Part shown: in pieces, positions 1 to 6,248 of the stretch
Layout of the letters: each line of letters begins with the position of its first letter
Position numbering within the stretch: position 1 is the first letter of the stretch
Source: Desulfarculales bacterium UBA696
GTDB lineage: Bacteria > Desulfobacterota > Syntrophobacteria > Syntrophobacterales > Syntrophobacteraceae
Assembly (NCBI GenBank): GCA_002298995.1
Contig: DBMO01000070.1
Coordinates: 141 to 47,750, forward strand
Direction of reading: 5' to 3'
DNA: 47,610 nucleotides
The notes under the pieces: generated by a model
What the model was told of the DNA's origin: nothing
The model's database searches: none
Seen by the model: only the letters and a program-made list of their open reading frames with translations
Translations under genes and position numbers: made by a program

Positions 1-2
1 TA

Positions 3-806
3 AAGCATTTCGAGGATGCCTTGAAGTTGTCCCCGGATTCTGTTGACCCCCTGGTGCAGCTTGTCTCGATGGACATAGCCGATAATAAGCTCGATTCGGC
101 ACTGAAACGCGCCCGCAAACAGGTCGAGATCTCACCATCGAAGCCGGAATTCTATCAAATCCTCGGTAGAGTGTATATTCCACTGAAGGAAACCGAAAAG
201 GCCGAAGCCGCCTTTTTGAAATCAATCGAAATCGATCCAACGCTTGTTTCTTCCTACCTGGCGCTGGCCCAGGTTTATGGGGCCGACCAGAAAACCGATC
301 AGGCAATGGCGAAGATCGAAGAAGTTCTCAAGCTGGACCAGAGGAATATCGGCGCTCTAATGCTGAAGGGCATGCTGCACCAGCAAAAAAACAATATTCC
401 GGGAGCACAGAGTTCCTATGAGGCGGTCCTTGCGGTAAACCCAAGTTTCGTGCCGGCTGCAAACAACCTGGCTTACATCTTCCTGGAAAATGTAGGGGAT
501 GTTGAAAAAGCCCTAAAATATGCAAAAACAGCTCGGGATGGAGCTCCACAAGACCCAAACGTTGCCGATACACTTGGATGGACGCTCTATAAAAAGGGAA
601 ACTACGAGTGGGCGCTGGTCTACCTGCGGGAAAGTGCGACCAAATTGCCTGAAAACGCTGAAGTGCAGTTTCATCTTGGAATGGTCAATTATCAACTTGG
701 AAATATGGATGAGGCAAAGAAAGTCCTGAGCCACGCTCTCGAAGTTGGGACTGAATTTAGCGGCGCCACGGAAGCAAAACGCGTTCTGGCCGAAATCCAA
801 AATTAG
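3..806 (+). CDS. prsT: TPR-repeat protein, PrsT-like, 5' end outside window
   Basis: The reading frame is open to the left edge, so only the C-terminal ~267 residues are seen; the TTG at 21 is internal, not a start. The residues form consecutive 34-residue tetratricopeptide repeats with typical A/G/Y/P spacing (for example PEFYQILGRVYI, NNLAYIFLEN, DTLGWTLYKKGNYEWAL). Such repeats are protein-protein scaffolds. In exosortase systems a large TPR lipoprotein called PrsT is encoded next to prsK and prsR, and the next gene here is prsK, so this is most likely the tail of PrsT. The N-terminal lipobox cannot be checked. What is seen is a TPR solenoid; the PrsT name is inferred from context. Another TPR protein remains possible. 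Confidence 0.75.
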   Translation, partial: KHFEDALKLSPDSVDPLVQLVSMDIADNKLDSALKRARKQVEISPSKPEFYQILGRVYIPLKETEKAEAAFLKSIEIDPTLVSSYLALAQVYGADQKTDQAMAKIEEVLKLDQRNIGALMLKGMLHQQKNNIPGAQSSYEAVLAVNPSFVPAANNLAYIFLENVGDVEKALKYAKTARDGAPQDPNVADTLGWTLYKKGNYEWALVYLRESATKLPENAEVQFHLGMVNYQLGNMDEAKKVLSHALEVGTEFSGATEAKRVLAEIQN

Positions 807-820
807 AGACAAATCTTCTT

Positions 821-992
821 ACGCAAAGCCGCGAAGCACATTCGGCTGCCCCCGCAGGGGCGGTGCTCCCACGCGAAGCCGCGAAGAAAGATACAAAGAG
901 CCATGGAGTCGGAAAGAATAGACGCAAAACATCCTCTGCTGCCTTCCTTCTTTTAACCTTGGTGTCTTCGCGCCTTCGCGTCTTGGCGTGAG
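821..992. repeat. Degenerate inverted intergenic repeat (CGCGAAG family)
   Basis: Two direct arms, ACGCAAAGCCGCGAAG at 821 and ACGCGAAGCCGCGAAG at 871, face an inverted arm at about 953-992 (CTTCGCGCCTTCGCGTC on the plus strand). A short GC hairpin around GCCCCCGCAGGGGC sits between the first two. This style of repeat is common between genes in many environmental bacterial genomes. Its right end reaches to within about 17 bp of the prsK start, so it forms part of the prsT-prsK spacer and possibly the prsK leader. Confidence 0.6.
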
Positions 993-1008
993 ACAATTTG
1001 GGGTAGTA

Positions 1009-3105
1009 ATGCACATTGAAGCCGGCCAGATACAACTAGCACTCGCCCTTGCCGGTATCGCACTCAGTTTGGCAACGGCCGTTCTCGCGCTGGTCCGGGA
1101 CCACCGGTCTATTGCCTACCGTGCCTTCGCGTTCGGAATGGTTGCGCTTGCAGCAGAGACGATTCTCTCTGTTTTTGCAGGCGGAGCTGTTTGGTCCGAA
1201 GATGCGATCGGGTGGGGAAAATGGAGGCTTATTGCGGGGGCATTCGTCCCCGGGAGCTGGCTGCTCTTCAGCCTCAGCTATTCGCGTCAGAACTACAGGC
1301 AGTTTGTAAATGAATGGAAATGGGTAATTCTTGTCTCTTTTGCAGCACCCCTGCTTCTGGTTTCGGTAGCGGGGGATTACCTTTTTGCAGAGTATAAGTA
1401 CCTATTCACAAAACAGATCTGGCTCCTTGTTCTTGGGCCGTCCGGCTACGTCTTTCAAGTTTTAATGCTGCTCTTTTCAGTCATCATTCTCGCCAACTTG
1501 GAAAAGACACTCAGAACTTCCTACGGCGCGATAAGATGGCAGATCAAGTTCTCCGTTCTCGGAATTGGTCTCATTTTTGCCGCGCGTGTTTATACCTCGA
1601 CACAAGCCCTGCTTTATTCCATGGTCGATACCCAACTCTTTGCGATCAACAGCTCGGTTCTGATAGCCGCAAATGTATTGCTTGTTTTGTCCGCGCTCCG
1701 CAACAGGTTGCGCGAGGCAACCATCTATGTCTCTCAGGATTTTCTCTACAGCTCGCTTACGCTCCTGGCTTGCGGGTTTTACATGTTTATGCTGGGTATT
1801 ACCGTTAAGCTGGCGAGTTACCTTGGTTTCAGCGAATTGCTTTTGCAGAATGCCCTGATTGTTCTCCTGGCTATGCTCGGCACGGCCACGTTGCTCCTTT
1901 CAGATCATATGCGTTACAAAATCAGGAGGTACATTCATCACCATTTTCGGAGGCCTTTCCACGATTACCGAAAGGTCTGGACCGAATTCACTCATAAGAC
2001 AGGGTCGTTGACCGATCTTCGGCAGCTATGCGATGCCATTGCAAAAACAGTTTCAGAAACTTTCCAGGCATCTGCCGTGAGCATTTGGCTGGCCGACGAA
2101 GACCTGCACGGGCCGGTCCTCACCGGCTCGACCGCTCTTCCTGTTGGACAGCCCGGCATTGAGGCCATCGACAAGGGAGTGGCCGTGCTGGTGGAAAGAA
2201 TGCATGGGCAGCAAGGGCCCGTGGACCTGTATAGCGCGGATTGGGAGCTGTTTTCCGAACCGATAAGAGGATATTTGGAGGATGTAAAAATACGCTATAG
2301 CGTTCCTCTTGCCGCGGGAGGAACATTTATCGGGATCCTCACCATGAATACGCGAACCGGACCGCCGCTCTCAATCGAGGACTTCGACCTCCTCAAAACT
2401 CTGGCCGAACAGGCGGCTGTCTTGCTTTTGAATCAGAGGCTTTTTGACAACATCGGACGAGCCAGGGAAATGCAGGCATTCCAGGCGCTCTCTGCTTTTT
2501 TCATGCATGATTTGAAAAATGTTGCATCAACCTTGAACCTGACCCTTCAGAACTTGCCCGTATACTACGATAATCCGGAATTTCGGGCGGATGCCCTCAA
2601 GACCATTTCCTTTAGCAGGGAAAAGATCCAGAAGATGTGCTGCCAGCTCTCCGTTCTGAACCAGAAGTTTGAAATCCAACGGCGTGAGAGCGATGTGAAT
2701 GAGATTATCACCTCCACACTATCCGGTTTGAATCTAAACGGGGTGGTCCTCGCGAATTTAAATCCTCTTCCAAAAACATCGCTTGATTCCGAGCAGATAC
2801 AAACAGTGATACTTAATCTGATACTCAACGCCAACGAGGCTGCGGCAGGCAACGGGGAAATCCGGATCGAAACCGGTACGGACAAGGATCATGTTATTGT
2901 GACAGTGACCGATAACGGCTGCGGAATGTCTAGCGAATTCGTTAGAAATGACCTTTTCCGCCCCTTCAAAACAACCAAAAAAAGCGGATCCGGCATAGGC
3001 CTCTACCAGTGCAAGAAAATAGTCGAAGCCCACGGGGGCTGGATAGAAGTCAAAAGCCAGGAGGGATGTGGAAGTACTTTTCGTATGCTACTGCCTTTGA
3101 AATGA
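1009..3105 (+). CDS. prsK: PEP-CTERM system sensor histidine kinase PrsK
   Basis: Membrane histidine kinase of the exosortase/PEP-CTERM system, 698 residues from the ATG at 1009. An upstream GTG at 988 lies inside the repeat and is less likely. The first ~290 residues hold about eight hydrophobic segments, followed by a GAF-like sensor region (about 345-480). The phospho-acceptor box is FFMHDLKNVAS (His near residue 500), the N box NLILNANEAAA (~602), and the ATP-lid glycine boxes DNGCGMS and GSGIGLYQCKKIVEAHGG (~638-665). The HDLKN H-box and layout fit the PrsK family. It should phosphorylate PrsR, encoded 3.1 kb downstream beyond two PEP-CTERM genes. The input signal is unknown. Start choice is moderately sure; family assignment is strong. 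Confidence 0.92.
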   Translation: MHIEAGQIQLALALAGIALSLATAVLALVRDHRSIAYRAFAFGMVALAAETILSVFAGGAVWSEDAIGWGKWRLIAGAFVPGSWLLFSLSYSRQNYRQFVNEWKWVILVSFAAPLLLVSVAGDYLFAEYKYLFTKQIWLLVLGPSGYVFQVLMLLFSVIILANLEKTLRTSYGAIRWQIKFSVLGIGLIFAARVYTSTQALLYSMVDTQLFAINSSVLIAANVLLVLSALRNRLREATIYVSQDFLYSSLTLLACGFYMFMLGITVKLASYLGFSELLLQNALIVLLAMLGTATLLLSDHMRYKIRRYIHHHFRRPFHDYRKVWTEFTHKTGSLTDLRQLCDAIAKTVSETFQASAVSIWLADEDLHGPVLTGSTALPVGQPGIEAIDKGVAVLVERMHGQQGPVDLYSADWELFSEPIRGYLEDVKIRYSVPLAAGGTFIGILTMNTRTGPPLSIEDFDLLKTLAEQAAVLLLNQRLFDNIGRAREMQAFQALSAFFMHDLKNVASTLNLTLQNLPVYYDNPEFRADALKTISFSREKIQKMCCQLSVLNQKFEIQRRESDVNEIITSTLSGLNLNGVVLANLNPLPKTSLDSEQIQTVILNLILNANEAAAGNGEIRIETGTDKDHVIVTVTDNGCGMSSEFVRNDLFRPFKTTKKSGSGIGLYQCKKIVEAHGGWIEVKSQEGCGSTFRMLLPLK

Positions 3106-3370
3106 TGACATAGTGGCTTTTACGGTCCACCTAAATCACGGTCATCCCAAGGTAAGTCACAAACTTGTCGAGAGGCTTTGCATGGTGATATGAGCAACGG
3201 TTCTTTTGTCGCAGGTGCTGAAGGAATAGAAGGAGCTTCAAATAGGTTAGGCGCGGCCCCCTTCTCAGGAGCCCACATAAAAGCCGCTTGACCACCCGTT
3301 TGCACGATACCCTCTTGCCAGGCCTCTGGGCAACCGAAAATCCATGGCCACGGCACACGTTTTCAGGGCA

Positions 3371-3413
3371 CAAAAAGAGGCAGAGCCGGTTGGCTCTGCC
3401 TCTTTTTGTGCGA
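3371..3413. terminator. Perfect 17-bp hairpin, bidirectional terminator
   Basis: The left arm 3371-3387 (CAAAAAGAGGCAGAGCC) pairs perfectly with 3392-3408 around a GGTT loop. A-tract and T-tract flank the GC stem, so it can terminate on both strands. The GGCAGAGCC/GGCTCTGCC core recurs in the terminators at 4504 and 5900. It sits 265 bp after prsK and just past the antisense PEP-CTERM relic, so its original partner may have been the relic gene. Confidence 0.9.
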
Positions 3414-3444
3414 AAAATTGGAAATTTGTTTGGCCTTACATCTT

Positions 3445-3535
3445 TCCTGAGTCCTGCTGATCCGGCCGGACCGAAACCTAAGAGTGGAAGCACTCCGGGC
3501 TCGGGAACTTTCGTGGCGCCATAGGCGGTTTGTTG
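3445..3535 (-). pseudogene. Relic of a PEP-CTERM sorting tail, antisense
   Basis: Translated on the reverse strand the segment reads TAYGATKVPEPGVLPLLGF followed by GPAGSAGLRKD. This is a near-canonical PEP-CTERM signal: V-P-E-P-G, a hydrophobic stretch with Gly/Ala spacing, then a basic end. A stop lies three codons upstream of the T, and downstream the frame runs through the hairpin without the stop expected after the basic tail. The body of the gene is missing, so this is the 3' remnant of a lost reverse-strand PEP-CTERM gene. The motif is seen directly; relic status is inferred. Confidence 0.55.
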
Positions 3536-3598
3536 TTGCTAAACGAGCCTGATCAACTACCTAATTTGCACTTACCAGTATTCACTCAAGAACAATAT

Positions 3599-3615
3599 GT
3601 CGGTTTAATTTACAG
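3599..3615. promoter_or_regulatory. Candidate PrsR upstream activation site, copy 1
   Basis: The 17-bp segment fits GTCGGnnTAnTTTACAG and matches the segment at 4937-4953 at 14 of 17 positions. Both copies end about 123-127 bp before the -24 GG of a sigma-54 promoter serving a PEP-CTERM gene. Enhancer sites of sigma-54 activators typically lie 80-200 bp upstream. Binding by PrsR is inference. Confidence 0.5.
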
Positions 3616-3736
3616 ATGTGTGATTGGCACTGCGCAATGGTTTGCGGGAAAAGCCCATGAACTGGTGTCGGCGTGTCTTACAACTCCGGGTCCCTAATGT
3701 ATTCGTCAACGGGTGTATTCGGCCTGTTTACTGAAA

Positions 3737-3752
3737 TGGCACCATTGTTGCT
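3737..3752 (+). promoter_or_regulatory. Sigma-54 (-24/-12) promoter for PEP-CTERM gene 1
   Basis: TGGCAC-N5-TTGCT with exact GG-N10-GC spacing (GG at 3738-3739, GC at 3750-3751), matching the RpoN consensus. The predicted transcript starts near 3763, about 60 nt before the ATG at 3823. The nearby PrsR is an RpoN-dependent activator. Confidence 0.85.
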
Positions 3753-3822
3753 CTACTGGTCGCGCTAAAAGCTTCACTGGAACTTCCAGCAACCGACATC
3801 TGAGGGGAAAAGGAGTTGTGCA

Positions 3823-4473
3823 ATGAATAAGAGGTCTTCGATCACCGCGTGGGTGTTATTGTTGATGTTTGGGCTGTTCGGGATTGCGAACGCAGCACCA
3901 ATTATAACATTTGAGGCAAGTGGCCAGTTGTTTTCAACCAATCCGGTTTTCACCAACGTGGAGACCTTCGACACATTCCAGACCCAACCGACTTGGACCT
4001 GGGGCGGGAGCTTCGAAGTTTTAAGTGGGTCAAAAGGTACAGCTGCCAAGCCTTGGATGGATATCAATGGAAATTATGCGACAGTGCCATCGGATACAAG
4101 CAACTTTAATCCTAATTACGCTACCATAGCCTTCAACGGCGTGTACAACAACTTCGGCCTGTATTGGGGATCGATGGATTCCTACAACACCCTCACCTTC
4201 TATCTGGGCACGACGGTGGTGGCAAGTTTTACAGGCGATAATGCGACAATCCCCAACTATCAGGCGAATGGCGATCAGCAAAATTATAAGACCAATCACT
4301 ACGTAAATATCTTAAATCTCCCGGCTTTTGACAACATCAAAATGACTAGTACCCAATACGCATTTGAGGTCGATAACATTGCCGTAGGTGTCCCCGAGCC
4401 GGGAACACTTCTTCTTCTGGGCGTTGGTCTGGTAGGTCTTGCCGGATTGCGGACGAGATCCAAGAAAAGCTAA
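3823..4473 (+). CDS. PEP-CTERM secreted protein 1
   Basis: A 216-residue exported protein. It has an N-terminal signal peptide (basic start, hydrophobic core VLLLMFGLFGIANA, cleavage near ANA-AP). The C-terminal sorting signal is VPEPGTLLLLGVGLVGLAG followed by basic RTRSKKS, which is recognised and cut by an exosortase at the inner membrane. The middle, about residues 25-185, is rich in N, T, F, Y and W, as in beta-sandwich secreted proteins; no named domain was recognised. A good ribosome site (AGGAG at 3811) precedes the ATG. The gene is monocistronic between a sigma-54 promoter and its own terminator, so it is probably under PrsK/PrsR control. Its role is likely in the extracellular polymer matrix, as inferred for the family. 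Confidence 0.9.
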   Translation: MNKRSSITAWVLLLMFGLFGIANAAPIITFEASGQLFSTNPVFTNVETFDTFQTQPTWTWGGSFEVLSGSKGTAAKPWMDINGNYATVPSDTSNFNPNYATIAFNGVYNNFGLYWGSMDSYNTLTFYLGTTVVASFTGDNATIPNYQANGDQQNYKTNHYVNILNLPAFDNIKMTSTQYAFEVDNIAVGVPEPGTLLLLGVGLVGLAGLRTRSKKS

Positions 4474-4503
4474 GTACTTTGCGCTTGATCAGTCGCTTTT
4501 TCT

Positions 4504-4534
4504 AAGGCAGAGCCCGCATGGCTCTGCCTTTTTT
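4504..4534 (+). terminator. Rho-independent terminator of PEP-CTERM gene 1
   Basis: An 11-bp perfect stem AAGGCAGAGCC / GGCTCTGCCTT with loop CGCAT and a run of six T, starting 31 bp after the stop codon. The stem core is the same as at 3371 and 5900. Confidence 0.92.
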
Positions 4535-4936
4535 CGTGGTGGCTTACGGGCAGGGCTTACTGGTGACACGGGCAAGGGTTTTTGTTGCCGTGCATGCGGC
4601 AGGAGGGAAGGTGAAGATGGCCGAAAATACGCATGTTTTTCGTCATGGAAAATCCAAACGCTAAAACGATCGTCTTATTTGCTTTTGCAGTTTCTCCTTG
4701 TCTCCCAGGCAGAGGCCCCTGCGTTAGCGGTCAGTCCGGTTCTGAGGGAGGGGCAATGTAACCAATGCACCGTATCTACTCCTAGTCTCCCGCCATTGTT
4801 TTGGTCCTTTGCTGCAAACGGCTTTTGGAGATGTTGAACGCACTCCTGTCGAATAAGTTTACACAATTACCTGCGCCGGAAAGTAGTACTTCATTTGAAT
4901 TCCTGAAAAACATAGTTTTCGCAGAGTTGAATGAGC

Positions 4937-4953
4937 GTCGGAATACTTTACAG
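4937..4953. promoter_or_regulatory. Candidate PrsR upstream activation site, copy 2
   Basis: Second copy of GTCGGnnTAnTTTACAG. Here it overlaps a dyad, AATAC-N7-GTATT at 4942-4958, which would suit a dimeric Fis-type helix-turn-helix such as PrsR's. It ends about 127 bp before the -24 GG at 5080. Function is inferred from position and repetition. Confidence 0.5.
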
Positions 4954-5078
4954 GTATTACACGTGCGGATGCGATGCCGAGGTTCTTCAAATACCGGCAG
5001 AATATGCTCTTGCCGCAAGTTGTTGAAATCCTATGCTATGTTTCGACAATCCAAGACGGAGACGCTCTTCGCTGTTCC

Positions 5079-5094
5079 CGGCACAGTTATTGCG
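5079..5094 (+). promoter_or_regulatory. Sigma-54 (-24/-12) promoter for PEP-CTERM gene 2
   Basis: CGGCAC-N5-TTGCG with GG at 5080-5081 and GC at 5092-5093, exact N10 spacing. The first T of the consensus is C and the last W is G; otherwise it is a full match. The start codon of the next gene lies about 70 nt downstream. Confidence 0.78.
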
Positions 5095-5164
5095 AGCGCT
5101 CAGGTCTACAGATCTGCCTCTTCAGTTTCCAGAAACACATTGACGGATGAAAGGGAAAGAATAA

Positions 5165-5851
5165 ATGAAGAAGCTATTGTTTTTAGCGGTGCTGTTTTCG
5201 GTGCTCACCCTAACTACTGGGGCTTTCGCCATACCCGTGACGTTGACGGAAGGTACTGGTTCGGGGGTTTACGCATATGTTGGTTTTTATAACCCTGCCG
5301 AGCCTAGCCCACATTGGCATTACAATAACTACTATACCGATTATACGGCGAAGATTTGGTATGGGGATGTAGCCGAGCCTTCCGCCTTAATCGGGCAATT
5401 TAAAGCATTCTGTATCGATCCAGCCGAATCCAACGCTCAAAAATCCCCCACCTACGATCTTGTGGGCGTCCCTAATCAAGCAAAATATAATGAAGCTGCG
5501 TGGCTGTTCCAGCAATACAAAAGCAATACTTACAGCGGGTACAGCGTTACCGATTACCAGATGGCGATTTGGAAAACTGTACTTGGTGCGAACTTCTGGT
5601 ATTCATCACCCAATTCTCATGTTAACACTCTAGTGGCTGATGCCGCCGGCCATGGCGGATTCAATGCCTCTAATTTCAGCATTGTTAGCAGTCCCCGTAA
5701 TACCGACCTGTCGCATACTTATGGTGTACCCAACCAGGACTTCCTGATTGATTACAACGTACCTGAACCGTCGATACTGGTACTCATCGGCATGGGTATG
5801 ATTGCTCTTGCCGGGCAACGGCTGACGCGTGGACAAAGGGCATGGCTCTGA
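5165..5851 (+). CDS. PEP-CTERM secreted protein 2, thioester-domain-like
   Basis: A 228-residue exported protein with signal peptide (MKKLLFLAVLFSVLTLTTGA, cleavage near AFA) and a C-terminal VPEPSILVLIGMGMIALAG segment ending in basic residues, so it is an exosortase substrate. The core has GQFKAFCIDPAE (Cys83), AAWLFQQY and DYQMAIWKTVLG (Gln132). This order, a FCID-type cysteine then an A-A-W-L helix then Y-Q-x-A-I-W, resembles thioester (TED) domains of surface adhesins, in which Cys and Gln form an internal thioester that can bind covalently to targets. That assignment is by motif only. The ribosome site is a purine-rich GAAAGGGAAAG. It is flanked by its own sigma-54 promoter and terminator, so it is probably a PrsR target. 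Confidence 0.88.
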   Translation: MKKLLFLAVLFSVLTLTTGAFAIPVTLTEGTGSGVYAYVGFYNPAEPSPHWHYNNYYTDYTAKIWYGDVAEPSALIGQFKAFCIDPAESNAQKSPTYDLVGVPNQAKYNEAAWLFQQYKSNTYSGYSVTDYQMAIWKTVLGANFWYSSPNSHVNTLVADAAGHGGFNASNFSIVSSPRNTDLSHTYGVPNQDFLIDYNVPEPSILVLIGMGMIALAGQRLTRGQRAWL

Positions 5852-6248
5852 TTCAGGCGAAGGACACCATTTGGTTGATAGGATCTATTGACGATGAATA
5901 AGGCAGGGCTTCGAAGGCTCTGCCTTTTTTGCAGCAGTCGAGCAACGATGGATTTTGATCTGGCTCGGATTCTTTAAAATAGTCCGATAGCGCTGCTGCA
6001 ACTAATAAAGGGAAAAACTTACCTCGGAATGTAAAATTGCCTCAAGCGATTCGTCCCATACTCCTGATAACGAAAACACGGCAAGGTCGTTTTTTTCAGA
6101 TGGGTAGGCATGGTCGCAATCTACTAATTCGGCAGATAGGCTCAGCGGCTTTCTTCACAAAGCCTCCAAAATCCATTATATACCTTTTTGAAGCACTTCT
6201 TCCCTGGAACCTTATTCTTAAGCATCCTACTACTGAAAGCAGGGCTGG
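5852..6248. other. 397-bp spacer before prsR
   Basis: Holds the terminator at 5900-5930. The rest has no convincing gene, and no clean -24/-12 or -35/-10 promoter for prsR was found. Confidence 0.5.
5900..5931 (+). terminator. Rho-independent terminator of PEP-CTERM gene 2
   Basis: The stem AAGGCAGGGCT / GGCTCTGCCTT contains two G-U pairs, with loop TCGAA and a run of six T. It lies about 50 bp after the stop codon. It is a variant of the same stem found at 3371 and 4504. Confidence 0.88.

Larger units (their letters stand above)
3106..3822. other. 717-bp spacer between prsK and first PEP-CTERM gene
   Basis: No convincing intact gene. It contains a strong bidirectional hairpin (3371-3408), a reverse-strand PEP-CTERM relic (about 3445-3535), a candidate PrsR site (3599-3615) and a sigma-54 promoter (3737-3752). 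A 34-codon ORF beginning with ATG at 3190 is present on the plus strand but has no clear ribosome site and no recognisable family. Confidence 0.6.
4474..5164. other. 691-bp spacer between PEP-CTERM genes 1 and 2
   Basis: Contains the terminator at 4504, the second candidate PrsR site (4937-4953) and the second sigma-54 promoter (5079-5094). Several short frames exist, but none has a good start, ribosome site and protein-like composition. The 163-codon frame at 4801-5292 runs into PEP-CTERM gene 2 in another frame and is judged spurious. Confidence 0.6.

Noticed and set aside
4801..5292. 163-codon plus-strand frame between PEP-CTERM genes
   Set aside because: It crosses the sigma-54 promoter and the signal peptide of PEP-CTERM gene 2 in a different frame, and has no domain.
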